From positions 62,001-126,000 of the forward strand of contig NZ_QFRU01000004.1 of assembly GCF_003184905.1 (NCBI RefSeq): DNA of 64,000 nucleotides. The letters run 5' to 3'. Source of the DNA: Bacillus sp. CGMCC 1.16541 (GTDB taxonomy: Bacteria > Bacillota > Bacilli > Bacillales > Bacillaceae_H). Below the pieces are notes generated by a model. The model worked only from the letters and a program-made list of their open reading frames with translations, was not told where the DNA came from and did no database searches. Shown here in pieces: positions 20,728-30,049 of the stretch. Made by a program: the position numbers and the translations under genes. Within the stretch, counting starts at the first letter, position 1, and each line of letters begins with the position of its first letter.

Positions 20728-21630
20728 TTATTTCTTTAAGAACTTACGAACCGACAACATACTTCCCCAAATTCCGATAAATGCTCCAAGTAACACGAGT
20801 AATAATGACACTTGAATCGTGAATGGGAATTTCGGTAATAATTCAAATAGCCCTTCTAATTTGGGATCAAAGTTATCAACAACAAAGCTATATGAAGCAA
20901 TGACAATCCCTACTGGAATGACTGCACCAAGTAATCCTAAAAATAATCCTTCTAAGAAAAATGGCCAGCGAATAAAGGAGTTCGTTGCTCCAACTAATCT
21001 CATAATCTCAATTTCCTCGCGACGTGCGACAATCGTAATTTTAATTGTATTTGAGATTAAGAACATTGCTGTAAACAGAAGACCAATAATTAAACCAAGT
21101 CCAATGTTACGAGAGACACTTAATACTTTGAACATTTTTTCGACTTGCTCTTGACCATACTTTACTTTCGCAGCGTATGGGTACTTTTCAATTTGTTTCG
21201 CAACTTTTGACACGTCTGTTGGCTTGTCCGTTTTAATGACGAATACATCATTTAATGGATTTTGCTGCTCAAACAGTTCAAATGCTTTTCCTTCATCTCC
21301 CAAGCTCTCAATTAAACTTTTAAGCTCTTGTTCTTTTGAAGAAAATGTAACCGTATCTACTTCTTTAATCGCTTTTATTTTTGCTTCCATCGCGTTTCGA
21401 TCTGCTTCAGTTGCGGCTGGATCAATATGTACGCGAACTTCTACGTCTTCTTCAATAACGGTCGCAAAATGATTTAAATTTAGCATTAACACAAGGAAAA
21501 CACCAACTAATAAAAGGGTAACGGTTACAGCACTCACTGAAGCAAATGTCATCCATCCGTTACGTCCAAGACTTTTCGTTCCTTCTCGGAAGTGACGTCC
21601 TAATGTTCTAGCCTTCATAACCGTATTCAC
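20728..21630 (-). CDS. ftsX: Cell-division ABC transporter-like permease FtsX
   Basis: FtsX is the membrane half of FtsEX, which controls cell-wall hydrolases rather than moving a substrate. The 300 residues show one membrane span near 35, a large extracellular loop (about 60-170), then three spans (about 175, 225, 270), the standard topology. It overlaps ftsE by 23 bases, so the two are translationally coupled. The M23 hydrolase gene follows. Confidence 0.97.
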   Translation of the reverse strand: MNTVMKARTLGRHFREGTKSLGRNGWMTFASVSAVTVTLLLVGVFLVLMLNLNHFATVIEEDVEVRVHIDPAATEADRNAMEAKIKAIKEVDTVTFSSKEQELKSLIESLGDEGKAFELFEQQNPLNDVFVIKTDKPTDVSKVAKQIEKYPYAAKVKYGQEQVEKMFKVLSVSRNIGLGLIIGLLFTAMFLISNTIKITIVARREEIEIMRLVGATNSFIRWPFFLEGLFLGLLGAVIPVGIVIASYSFVVDNFDPKLEGLFELLPKFPFTIQVSLLLVLLGAFIGIWGSMLSVRKFLKK

Positions 21631-22294
21631 CTCTCACTTCATCGCGAACAATCTTACCGTTTTCAACTGCGATAACACGTTTGCGAATGGTATTAACGAT
21701 TTCACGGTTATGTGTTGCCATTAAAACCGTTGTGCCTGCTTTGTTGATTTCCTCAAAAATGTCCATAATCTCCCATGATGTTTCAGGGTCGAGGTTTCCT
21801 GTCGGCTCATCGGCAATAACCACTTTTGGTTTATTGACAATCGAACGAGCAATAGATACACGTTGCTGCTCTCCACCCGACAGTTCATCTGGTAAGGAAC
21901 GCATTTTATGTTTTAACTTAACGAGGTCAAGAACTTCAATTACTCGCTGTTTAATTTTCTCAGGATGTTCTTCAATTACTTCAAGTGCGAATGCAACATT
22001 TTCATACACCGTTAACTTCGGAAGTAATTTAAAGTCTTGGAAGACCACGCCGATATTACGACGGAAAACAGGTACCTTGCTGTTTTTCAACTTTGCAAGA
22101 TTAATACCATTTACAATGATACTTCCTGATGTCGGCTTTTCTTCGCGGTACATCATTTTAATAAATGTAGACTTACCTGCACCACTTGGCCCAACCACGT
22201 AGGCAAACTCGCCTTGATTGATTTTTACTGTAATTCCATTAATGGCACGAACACCATTTGGATATGTTTTATAGACTTCTTGCATTTCGATCAT
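21608..22294 (-). CDS. ftsE: Cell-division ATP-binding protein FtsE
   Basis: The 228-residue ABC ATPase of the FtsEX complex: Walker A GPSGAGKST near 36, signature LSGGEQQR near 138, Walker B VVIADEPTGNLD near 157, and the switch His in ATHNRE near 193. It powers FtsX-driven activation of an extracellular peptidoglycan hydrolase during division or elongation. First gene of the ftsE-ftsX-M23 set. Confidence 0.97.
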   Translation of the reverse strand: MIEMQEVYKTYPNGVRAINGITVKINQGEFAYVVGPSGAGKSTFIKMMYREEKPTSGSIIVNGINLAKLKNSKVPVFRRNIGVVFQDFKLLPKLTVYENVAFALEVIEEHPEKIKQRVIEVLDLVKLKHKMRSLPDELSGGEQQRVSIARSIVNKPKVVIADEPTGNLDPETSWEIMDIFEEINKAGTTVLMATHNREIVNTIRKRVIAVENGKIVRDEVRGEYGYEG

Positions 22295-22650
22295 AGATAA
22301 CCACCTAATTGATTGTCTTGTTGAGAATACTGAAATGATAGTTCGACGCTTATCAACAAAATCATATTTTTTCCAACAAAAAATCCGCTCTCTACTTTCA
22401 CACGCTCTACCATTATAACATCTCTTTTTTACAATATAAGCCCTAAAAATATTACAATTTCATTTCAACAGTGTCAAAAGTATGTTGTTTTTACATAAAA
22501 AACCATATCTTTATCTCGTAAAATAAACTAAATGGCACTTGTTCGACATAAAAACATCATTTCCCAAAAAACAACAAAACATAAAAAAAGCAAATACATA
22601 TGTCGTATTTGCTCGTATGACTCTCTGATTCACTTGTAAAAAGAAATCCA
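22295..22650. other. Gap between ftsE start and cccB stop
   Basis: Very A+T-rich with no convincing gene. It contains the cccB terminator (22582-22613) and must hold the ftsEX promoter, which I could not place reliably. Confidence 0.5.
22582..22613 (-). terminator. Terminator of cccB
   Basis: Inverted repeat AGCAAATAC / GTATTTGCT (22589-22597, 22605-22613) followed on the minus strand by a run of seven T. Confidence 0.9.
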
Positions 22651-22995
22651 TTACTTTTGAGTCGCTAACCACTCCGCTACCTTTGTTGCTTCTTCCCCTT
22701 TTAACAATCCTTTAGGCATGGACCCTTGACCATTGATGATGATATTTTCAATCTCATCTTCTGAATACTTATTTCCTACTTTTGTAAGGTTTGGTCCAAC
22801 TCCACCTTCAAGATTGTTTCCATGGCAAGACGCACAGCTTTGTTGAAACAACTTTTCAGCTTCACCACCATCTGCCGTTTCACCTGCAGGCGCCGCTTCG
22901 TTCTCTGCAGGCTCTTTTGCTGTATCGTCACCTCCACCACATGCAGCTAATGCAAGTGATGTTCCCATGAATAGTGCGACTAATCGTTTTTTCAC
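22651..22995 (-). CDS. cccB: Lipoprotein cytochrome c-551
   Basis: A small membrane-anchored cytochrome c. The 114 residues start with a lipoprotein signal ending in [11 protein letters not shown] (lipid-modified Cys about 19), then an acidic Ala/Glu-rich linker, the haem-binding CASCH near 54 and the axial Met in GSMPKG near 93. It would carry electrons on the outer face of the membrane, probably to a terminal oxidase. Between yvjA and ftsE as in B. subtilis. Lgt in this window would lipidate it. Confidence 0.95.
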   Translation of the reverse strand: MKKRLVALFMGTSLALAACGGGDDTAKEPAENEAAPAGETADGGEAEKLFQQSCASCHGNNLEGGVGPNLTKVGNKYSEDEIENIIINGQGSMPKGLLKGEEATKVAEWLATQK

Positions 22996-23053
22996 TATAA
23001 GGTCCCCCTTATCTAATAAATTTTTCCATATCTATCTTATTATAGCCTACTTC

Positions 23054-23914
23054 TTATTGTTTAAAACCCTTACCGAGTACCTCTGATGCGTCCGCTACAA
23101 TGACAAATGCAGCCGCATCAATACTTTGAACCGTTTGTTTCAATTTTGTGAATTCTGCTTGATCAACCACAACCATTAAAATTGGACGCTCGCTATCTGT
23201 GTAGCCTCCATATGCCGATAGCTTGGTCACACCACGGTCAATTTTATGTAAAATCGCTTCACGAATCTCTTCTTCTTTGTTTGTAATGATGAGTGCCATT
23301 TTCGAGCGACCTACACCGACTTGCACGATATCAATCGTTTTACTTGTGACGTATAACGCAATGAGCGCATACAATCCAAGTTCAATGTCAAACACAATCG
23401 CTGCTGTTAGCACAATGAGTCCGTCAATAATCGCGACACAAACACCTAGAGACATCCCAAAATATTTATGAACAATTTGTGCTGCCAAATCTGTTCCACC
23501 CGTAGATGCACGCCCTCTAAACACAAGACCTAAACCAAGACCAACACCAATTCCCCCAAAGAGTGCACCTAGCAACGGATCGGTCGTCGCAGGTTCCATA
23601 TCTTTTGTCAGAAAAACAACCATCGGTAAAAAGACCGTGCCGACTAACGTTCTTACCCCAAACTGCCATCCTAGTAAGAGAATACCTGCAATAAAGAGTG
23701 GAATGTTAAATGCCCACTGTACATAGGCTGGCTCCCACCCAAACAACGAATCTAAAATCGTACTAATCCCACTTACGCCACCAGATGCCACGCGGTTAGG
23801 TAGTAAAAATAAATTAAATGCAATCGCCACAATGGCTGAACCAATTAACACATATAAGATGTTGATGATACGACGATAAGGACCTAATTTTTCATACAAT
23901 TGCCTGCGACTCAT
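23054..23914 (-). CDS. yvjA: YitT/DUF161 family membrane protein
   Basis: A 286-residue membrane protein with about six spans (residues 10-205) and a soluble DUF2179 C-terminal domain (about 220-280), the layout of the YitT/YvjA family. I start at the ATG at 23912-23914 with GTGGAGG upstream; an in-frame upstream ATG would put codons inside the palindrome at 23973-24006 and is unlikely. Function is unknown; it sits between prfB and cccB as in B. subtilis. Confidence 0.92.
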   Translation of the reverse strand: MSRRQLYEKLGPYRRIINILYVLIGSAIVAIAFNLFLLPNRVASGGVSGISTILDSLFGWEPAYVQWAFNIPLFIAGILLLGWQFGVRTLVGTVFLPMVVFLTKDMEPATTDPLLGALFGGIGVGLGLGLVFRGRASTGGTDLAAQIVHKYFGMSLGVCVAIIDGLIVLTAAIVFDIELGLYALIALYVTSKTIDIVQVGVGRSKMALIITNKEEEIREAILHKIDRGVTKLSAYGGYTDSERPILMVVVDQAEFTKLKQTVQSIDAAAFVIVADASEVLGKGFKQ

Positions 23915-23972
23915 ACGCGCCTCCACTCTACTTCTGCATTTATTTACCTTAGTAAAGGTTCCCACAAAATCA

Positions 23973-24006
23973 CCAGGCCCATGCATACAACTATGCACGG
24001 GCCTGG
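23973..24006 (-). terminator. Strong palindrome downstream of prfB
   Basis: Arms CCAGGCCCATGCATA (23973-23987) and TATGCACGGGCCTGG (23992-24006) pair with one mismatch and a four-base loop, about 105 bases after the prfB stop. The U-run after it on the minus strand is weak (GATTTTG), so it is a probable but not typical terminator. Confidence 0.6.
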
Positions 24007-24111
24007 TTTCCTCTTATTTTAAATGGATGTGGTGCTCGCTAAGAACGTCATTGACTTCCGCTAGAGTCACCCACCTTTTGATTAACGTTGATTCACCATG
24101 TTCAAAGCAAA

Positions 24112-25210
24112 TTAAATCTTTGAACGTAAATACGCATCGATAAATGGATCTAAGTCGCCGTCCATCACACTTTGGGTGTTACCAACTTCTGTGTTTGTAC
24201 GGTGATCTTTTACCATTGAGTACGGATGGAACACGTACGAACGAATTTGACTTCCCCATCCGATATCTTTTTGCTCTCCACGAATTTCAGCTAACTCTTC
24301 TTGTTGTCTCTCAATTTCACGTTGGTACAATTTAGCTTTTAACATTTTCATTGCTTGATCACGGTTTTTAATCTGTGAACGCTCCGTTTGGCACGATACC
24401 ACTACACCTGTTGGAAGGTGGGTAATACGAACAGCTGAGTCCGTCGTATTAATATGCTGACCACCGGCACCACTTGCACGATACGTATCAACTTTTAAGT
24501 CTTCTGTGCGAATATCAATTTCAATCTCGTCATTGAATTCTGGCATGATTTCACACGATACGAATGACGTATGACGTCGACCTGATGAATCAAACGGCGA
24601 AATACGAACAAGACGGTGTACGCCTTTTTCTGCACGTAAGTACCCATACGCATTGTGACCTTTAATTAACAATGTAACACTTTTAATTCCAGCCTCATCA
24701 CCAGGAAGATAGTCCATCGTTTCCACTTTAAAGCCTTTTTTCTCTGCCCAACGTGTGTACATACGTAAAAGCATGGACCCCCAGTCTTGAGACTCTGTTC
24801 CACCTGCACCTGGGTGAAGCTCTAAGATGGCATTGTTTTTATCATAAGGCTCACTTAATAATAGCTCTAATTCAAACTCGTTCATGCCTTTTGTAAGTTG
24901 TTTCAACTCAGAAACAAGCTCTTCTGCTAAATCTTCATCGTATTCTTCTTTTACAAGCTCATACGATACTTGTAAGTTTTCATACATTTCATCTAAATGG
25001 TTGAACTGATTGACCGCATCTTTTAATGCATTCGCTTCATTAATAACCGTTTGTGCTGCTTGTTGATCATCCCAGAAGCTTGGGTCTGCCATTTGCTCGT
25101 CTAACTCATTAATGCGAGCTTGTTTGTTATCGAGGTCAAAGAGACCCCCTAAAGTCCGCTAATCGCTTAGCTGTTCTATCAAGTTCTTGCTTAATTTCTA
25201 CTAATTCCAT
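24112..25210 (-). CDS. prfB: Peptide chain release factor 2 (programmed +1 frameshift)
   Basis: RF2 ends translation at UGA and UAA. The gene has the classic layout: a 24-codon leader frame from the ATG at 25208-25210 runs to an in-frame TGA at 25136-25138, and the main frame continues after a +1 shift at CTT-T-GAC. AGGGGG three bases before CTT is the internal Shine-Dalgarno that promotes the shift. The main frame carries the GGQ motif ([15 protein letters not shown]) and an SPFDSSGRR-like stop-recognition segment. Low RF2 lets the ribosome shift, so the gene is autoregulated. Secreted-protein gene secA lies upstream. Confidence 0.97.
25136..25150 (-). other. Programmed +1 frameshift site of prfB
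   Basis: On the minus strand: AGGGGG (25145-25150), TCT, then CTTTGA (25136-25141). Reading CTT TGA ends the leader peptide; slipping one base gives GAC CTC GAT and the RF2 frame. Confidence 0.96.
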
Positions 25211-25395
25211 GTTTAACACACCTCTATTGTTAGTTTCATTCATGTTATACACACAAAAGAAATGAGGAATCCCCCATTTCCTTGTGATGGTTACTCTTCA
25301 GTTGACTGCCTTTTATTGTAGCATATTACACCGTGTAAGAGTTGCTACAACTAAATGTTGCTTCTTTAACCTCTCTACCTGTTTAACAAGAGAGA

Positions 25396-27912
25396 TTACG
25401 CTTGCTGTCCGCAACAGTTTTTGTATTTCTTACCGCTTCCGCAAATACACGCATCGTTACGTCCAACTTCAATTGCGTTTACTTTTGGCTTTTTCTTTAC
25501 CGGTTCGCCGCCTTCTTTCGGATGAACAGCCGCTTGCCCTTTTGCAACTTCTTGACGCTCTAAGTTATTATGAATCTCTGCTTTCATAATATACTTCGCG
25601 ACTTCTTCCTCAATGCTTGCAATCATCGTTTCAAACATCGCAAAGCCTTCGAATTGATATTCACGAAGCGGATCTGTTTGACCATATGCACGAAGGTGAA
25701 TCCCTTGACGAAGCTGATCCATCATGTCGATATGATCCATCCACTTTGAGTCAACAGCACGAAGTACAACGACTTTTTCAAACTCACGCATTTGCTCTTC
25801 TGGCAGTTGCTCTTCTTTTTCATCGTAGCGTTTTTTCGCTTTTTCAACTAACATCTCAACCATTTCTTCTGGTTCTTTGTTACGAAGGTCACTTTCAGAA
25901 AGAGCTCCTTCTTCTAACATGTTCGCTGCCATGTAATCAACGATTGCTTTTAAGTTCCACTCTTCTTCAAGTTCTTTACGTGGTGCATTGGCTTCCACCA
26001 CACGTTCAATCGTTGAACGAACCATACGCTCGACAATTTCACGAAGGTTATCGGAATCTAACACTTCAAAGCGTTGTTTGTAAATCACTTCACGTTGCTG
26101 ACGAAGAACGTCATCATATTGAAGTAACTGTTTACGCGCATCAAAGTTGTTACCCTCGACACGTTTTTGCGCAGATTCAACGGCACGCGTGACGATTTTA
26201 CTTTGAATTGGCTGTGAATCGTCCATACCGAGACGATCCATCATCGCCATCATATTATCTGAACCGAAGCGGCGCATTAACTCATCTTCCATTGAAAGAT
26301 AAAATTGCGTCACCCCTGGGTCACCTTGACGACCTGCACGTCCACGAAGCTGATTATCAATACGGCGGGACTCATGACGCTCTGTCCCGATAACCGCAAG
26401 TCCACCTACTTCACGTACACCTTCGCCAAGTTTAATATCCGTACCACGACCAGCCATGTTTGTCGCAATTGTTACCGCTCCTTTTTGACCAGCGTTCTCG
26501 ATGATCTCCGCTTCACGCTCATGCTGCTTCGCATTTAACACGTGATGAGGCACACCTTTTTTCTTTAATAGCGCCGATAAAAGTTCAGACGTTTCAATCG
26601 CAACCGTACCAACAAGTACAGGTTGTCCATTTTTATGGCGCTCGACGATGTCTCCTGCGACTGCAAGGAACTTCCCTTCCATCGTTTTATAAATCAAATC
26701 AGCACGATCATCACGTGCGATTGGTTTATTCGTTGGAATTGCGACAACATGCATGTTGTAAATGTTACGGAACTCTTCTTCTTCCGTTTTCGCTGTACCT
26801 GTCATACCTGATAATTTTTCATACATACGGAAGTAGTTCTGGAACGTAACCGTCGCAAGCGTCATGCTTTCATTTTGAATATCAACGCCTTCTTTTGCTT
26901 CAATGGCTTGGTGAAGACCTTCACTGAAGCGACGTCCTTTCATTAAACGACCTGTAAATTGGTCAACGATAACTACTTTTCCTTCTTCAACTACGTAATC
27001 TACGTCGTTTTGCATCGTCACATGTGCTTTTAATGCTTGGTTAATGTGATGATTTAACCCAACATGAGCAATATCAAACAGATTCTCAATGCCGAATGCT
27101 TTTTCAGCCTTTGACATTCCGTCTTCTGTTAACTGCACGCTTTTCGTTTTCACGTCATACGTGAAATCATCTTCTTTTTTCAACGTACGTACAAACGCAT
27201 TCGCTTGAATGTAAAGCGCCGTTGACTTTTGAGCCGTACCTGAAATGATCAATGGCGTACGCGCTTCATCAATTAAAATTGAGTCAACTTCATCAATGAC
27301 CGCAAAGTGAAGCGGACGCTGAACCATTTGCTCTTTATAAAGAACCATGTTATCACGTAAATAATCGAAGCCAAGTTCGTTATTTGTGCTGTACGTAATA
27401 TCAGCTGCATACGCTTTTTGCTTTTCTTCACGTGTTAAGCTGTTTAAATTCAAACCAACAGTTAAACCTAAAAACTCATATAAGCGTCCCATTTCAGTCG
27501 CGTCACGGCTTGCTAAGTATTCGTTGACTGTGACAACGTGAACACCTTTACCAGTAATCGCATTTAAATAAACAGGCATCGTCGCTGTTAACGTTTTACC
27601 TTCCCCTGTTTTCATCTCAGAAATGTTTCCTTCATGAAGGGAAATCCCCCCCATAAGCTGTACTTTGTACGGATACATCCCTAATACACGCTTCGCCGCT
27701 TCACGTACAACCGCAAAAGCTTCTGTTAACATATCATCGAGTTTTTCACCCGCTTGAAAACGTTGTTGAAACTCTGCTGTTTTTTCACGCAATTGATCAT
27801 CTGTTAGTCCACCCATTTGTGATCCTAACGCATCAATTTGATCGGCCATCTTTTCATAACGGTTAATTTGGCGTTGGTTGCCATCGAATACTTTCTTAAA
27901 TAATCCAAGCAT
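25396..27912 (-). CDS. secA: Preprotein translocase ATPase SecA
   Basis: SecA drives secretory proteins through SecYEG. The 838 residues contain MKTGEGKT (Walker A, about 100), [16 protein letters not shown] (DEAD motif, about 205-220), the preprotein-crosslinking and helical scaffold regions, RGRAGRQGD near 520, and a C-terminal zinc finger [13 protein letters not shown] for SecB-like or phospholipid contacts. Length and order next to prfB match B. subtilis. It would serve the several exported proteins in this window. Confidence 0.98.
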   Translation of the reverse strand: MLGLFKKVFDGNQRQINRYEKMADQIDALGSQMGGLTDDQLREKTAEFQQRFQAGEKLDDMLTEAFAVVREAAKRVLGMYPYKVQLMGGISLHEGNISEMKTGEGKTLTATMPVYLNAITGKGVHVVTVNEYLASRDATEMGRLYEFLGLTVGLNLNSLTREEKQKAYAADITYSTNNELGFDYLRDNMVLYKEQMVQRPLHFAVIDEVDSILIDEARTPLIISGTAQKSTALYIQANAFVRTLKKEDDFTYDVKTKSVQLTEDGMSKAEKAFGIENLFDIAHVGLNHHINQALKAHVTMQNDVDYVVEEGKVVIVDQFTGRLMKGRRFSEGLHQAIEAKEGVDIQNESMTLATVTFQNYFRMYEKLSGMTGTAKTEEEEFRNIYNMHVVAIPTNKPIARDDRADLIYKTMEGKFLAVAGDIVERHKNGQPVLVGTVAIETSELLSALLKKKGVPHHVLNAKQHEREAEIIENAGQKGAVTIATNMAGRGTDIKLGEGVREVGGLAVIGTERHESRRIDNQLRGRAGRQGDPGVTQFYLSMEDELMRRFGSDNMMAMMDRLGMDDSQPIQSKIVTRAVESAQKRVEGNNFDARKQLLQYDDVLRQQREVIYKQRFEVLDSDNLREIVERMVRSTIERVVEANAPRKELEEEWNLKAIVDYMAANMLEEGALSESDLRNKEPEEMVEMLVEKAKKRYDEKEEQLPEEQMREFEKVVVLRAVDSKWMDHIDMMDQLRQGIHLRAYGQTDPLREYQFEGFAMFETMIASIEEEVAKYIMKAEIHNNLERQEVAKGQAAVHPKEGGEPVKKKPKVNAIEVGRNDACICGSGKKYKNCCGQQA

Positions 27913-27999
27913 CTAAAACGCTCCTCTATTTATAATGAATTCAATTCAACATCTATCTAGTAGCTGATTGACGGCTCTTTGAACGAGAAATTCATTTCC

Positions 28000-28102
28000 T
28001 CCTTAGGTCGCGGTTCGAGCAGTAAGCCTCCTCGTCGCAACGCTCCTACGGGGCCTCACCTGTCTCGCTGGAGTCTCGCACCTTCCGTTTCAATCAACTC
28101 TT
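28000..28102. repeat. Diverged Bacillaceae intergenic GC-rich repeat
   Basis: On the minus strand it reads TTGATTGAAACGGAAGGTGC, then GAGACTCC, GACAGGTGAGGCCCCGTAGG, then GAGGAGGCTTACTGC. I recognise this as a diverged copy of the noncoding element found many times in several Bacillaceae genomes (family form: GGAAGGTGCGAGACTCC and GAGGAGGCTCACCGCC). It is noticeably richer in G+C than its surroundings. It lies in the 593-base gap upstream of secA. Confidence 0.6.
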
Positions 28103-28244
28103 TTATAAACAATTCTCACTTTTAAAGTTTAGTTTACATCACTTTCACACGCTGAATGATTCATAAGCGTATTTGTTTTCTCTATTATATATGATTATCA
28201 GTAAAATTGTAACATTCATGGGATAACCATGACAAATAATCGAC

Positions 28245-28291
28245 GTAGTGGGCATGACGAGACGGTAAAGATGCCTCGTCATGCCCACTAC
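28245..28291. repeat. Perfect 17-base palindrome A
   Basis: GTAGTGGGCATGACGAG (28245-28261) pairs perfectly with 28275-28291 around a 13-base loop. There is no U-run on either strand, so it is not a standard terminator. It is followed after one base by palindrome B. Confidence 0.85.
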
Positions 28292-28292
28292 A

Positions 28293-28339
28293 CCTAAGCG
28301 ACTGATTCCCTCTTGCGGGGTTGGAATCAGTCGCTTAGG
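28293..28339. repeat. Perfect 17-base palindrome B
   Basis: CCTAAGCGACTGATTCC (28293-28309) pairs perfectly with 28323-28339 around a 13-base loop, the same arm and loop lengths as palindrome A but a different sequence. On the plus strand TAGATCTTTTTG follows, a weak U-run. Confidence 0.85.
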
Positions 28340-28505
28340 TAGATCTTTTTGGGAGGATTCGGGGAGGTTATTTATGAGGGTTCGTCTGACACTACTGATT
28401 ATTAGTTCTAAAGACTCATAAATTATACATATTCTTCATGTGTTTATGATATAGTTAAATTACTAGATAAGTGACGTTATATACAGACAAATGGAGGGCA
28501 GGTAG

Positions 28506-28709
28506 ATGAAAAGAATCTCAATTATGGAGGCTCAAGCGGGGGATACGTTAGGTAATCATATCTATGGATCGAACAATAGCGTGCTTTTGAAAAAAGGAAC
28601 GAAACTAACGGATATCGTCATTAACCTTTTAAGAAAAAAGGAATTTCTTCTATTTGAGATTGATTTGCGTCAATCGATGAACACGACGATTATTAAATCA
28701 TTGTCTTAA
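28506..28709 (+). pseudogene. Stand-alone N-terminal segment of an HD-GYP-type protein
   Basis: A 67-residue reading frame with a good ribosome site (GGAGGGCAG before the ATG). MKRISIMEAQAGDTLGNHIY and VLLKKGTKLTDIVINLLRKK resemble the short domain that precedes the HD-GYP phosphodiesterase domain in Bacillus proteins (typically ...LAKDIYN...LLLKKGTVLT...I..L...GI). The rest of such a protein is absent, so this is probably a remnant; a short functional protein cannot be excluded. One of very few plus-strand genes in the window. Confidence 0.5.
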
Positions 28710-28767
28710 TTCGAAGGTAGATAAGACCGGCCTCCCCTCACGTACTAGAAGGGAATCGGCGAAACGA

Positions 28768-28800
28768 TAAAAGGCTGACGCGAAAATGCGTCAGCCTTTA
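28768..28800. terminator. Bidirectional terminator between hpf and the HD-GYP remnant
   Basis: Perfect inverted repeat AAAGGCTGACGC / GCGTCAGCCTTT (28770-28781, 28788-28799) with T-rich flanks on both sides. Serves convergent hpf (minus) and the remnant (plus). Confidence 0.88.
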
Positions 28801-28809
28801 TGTATCGGA

Positions 28810-29367
28810 TTAGCTTGGCTCAATTAAGCCGTACTTTCCGTCTTTGCGTCGATAAACGACATTGGTTACGTTTGTTTCTGCGTTTGTGAAGACGAAAAAG
28901 CTGTGACCAAGCATGTTCATTTGAAGAATCGCCTCTTCACTATCCATTGGCTTTAAGTTAAAGCGCTTTGTACGAACTAATTCTAAGTCTTCTTCCTCTT
29001 CAGTCGCAATCGCTGTTGCCGCTGCTTCGTCTTCTAATTGTGCGAATACATATTTCGGTGCGCCTTTTTCACGCAGCTTACGGTTTACTTTTGTTTTATG
29101 TTTGCGGATTTGACGCTCTAGCTTATCAACCACAAGGTCAATCGCTGCGTACAGATCTCCATGTGTTTCTTCTGCACGAAGAACTAAATCCGTCATCGGA
29201 ATGGTTACTTCTATTTTTTGATTGTTGTTGTATACTTTTAAATTTACATACGCATCTGTTTTCGGAGTTTCATCAAAATATCTTTCTAATTTGCTTAACT
29301 TCTTCTCCACGTAATCCTTTATCGCTGGAGTTACCTCAATGTTTTCACCGCGAATGTTGTAAATCAT
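28810..29367 (-). CDS. hpf: Long-form ribosome hibernation promoting factor
   Basis: HPF (YvyD) binds 70S ribosomes and joins them into inactive 100S dimers in stationary phase or stress. The 185 residues combine the N-terminal ribosome-binding domain (1-100; MIYNIRGENIEVTPAIKDYV) with a C-terminal dimerisation domain (125-185; KRFNLKPMDSEEAILQMNMLGHSFFVF), i.e. the long form. A sigma-B promoter lies 47-72 bases upstream, which agrees with stress control of yvyD in B. subtilis. Confidence 0.97.
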   Translation of the reverse strand: MIYNIRGENIEVTPAIKDYVEKKLSKLERYFDETPKTDAYVNLKVYNNNQKIEVTIPMTDLVLRAEETHGDLYAAIDLVVDKLERQIRKHKTKVNRKLREKGAPKYVFAQLEDEAAATAIATEEEEDLELVRTKRFNLKPMDSEEAILQMNMLGHSFFVFTNAETNVTNVVYRRKDGKYGLIEPS

Positions 29368-29413
29368 GTTTGAACTCCTCCTTTAATCCAAGGTATGTAT
29401 CTATATTTCTACA

Positions 29414-29439
29414 ATACCCGACACATCTCCTTCTTAAAC
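29414..29439 (-). promoter_or_regulatory. Sigma-B promoter of hpf
   Basis: On the minus strand GTTTAA (29434-29439) and GGGTAT (29414-29419) are separated by 14 bases, an exact match to the general-stress sigma-B consensus. The hpf ATG follows 46 bases after the -10 box. Confidence 0.9.
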
Positions 29440-29570
29440 CAATAAATTATGTGAAAATTTTGTGAATATATCTTTTCTTCACTTTCACTCCTTTAGTATG
29501 GCAATGTATTTAGAAAATAGTATGAGAATAAAAAGGAAAAAATGCGTCTAACAAAGAAGAGATCAAGCGT

Positions 29571-29798
29571 TTATTTCTTTACAATCAGTATCCATGAAAC
29601 GTCACATCGTGCACTGGTAATAATCGTGGTTGCTACACTTTCAAACAACCCCTTAACATTTCCACTAAAGAGTAAGCGCATATAACATATATTCTTCCGC
29701 AACCATCCTGGCTCGTTCAGCAGTTGAAAAATAAATGCTGCATCCTCAAGCTCAAGCCAGCGAAGAAGTAACCGCTCTGTTTCCATTACCTTCATCAT
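29571..29798 (-). pseudogene. Degenerate GNAT acetyltransferase remnant
   Basis: The frame opens with MMKVMETERLLLRWLELEDA and FIFQLLNEPGWLR, the start of RimJ/RimL-type GNAT acetyltransferases, behind a good site (CGAGGTG). After about residue 35 the match is lost, and the frame ends at 75 residues where the family has about 170; a later VATTIITSAR segment resembles the acetyl-CoA-binding C-terminal part. I read this as a gene with an internal deletion and truncated end, not a working enzyme. Confidence 0.6.
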
Positions 29799-29990
29799 TG
29801 ACACCTCGTTCTTTTTTAACGATCTTTTCAAACATTTCAGCCTAAGTATAAGCTGTTTTTCACTCATGATTACAAGACAACCGAAGAACGTTCTTTCTAG
29901 AAAAAGCAGAGTATGTAAGACACAGCTATCGGAGTGTCTCTGTGCTCCACAACCATTATATGTCACGAACAATTCCTTTCATGAAAAAGA

Positions 29991-30044
29991 AAAACTCCTT
30001 CTTCAAGTCATTCACTATGAATGAGCATAAAAACAAGGAGTTTT
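29991..30044 (-). terminator. Terminator of the flaG-fliD-fliS-fliT operon
   Basis: AAAACTCCTT / AAGGAGTTTT (29991-30000, 30035-30044) followed on the minus strand by TTTTCTTTTTC; an inner TCATTCA / TGAATGA stem fills the loop. Confidence 0.82.
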
Positions 30045-30049
30045 GTTGA

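Larger units (their letters stand above)
27913..28505. other. 593-base gap upstream of secA
   Basis: Contains from left to right the secA leader, the diverged GC-rich repeat (28000-28102), and two successive perfect palindromes (28245-28291 and 28293-28339). No protein gene is visible. The secA promoter must lie at the left end but I could not assign it. Confidence 0.5.

Noticed and set aside
25617-26192. 191-residue plus-strand frame
   Set aside because: Lies fully inside secA on the opposite strand; composition is that of an antisense shadow and it has no homology-like motifs.
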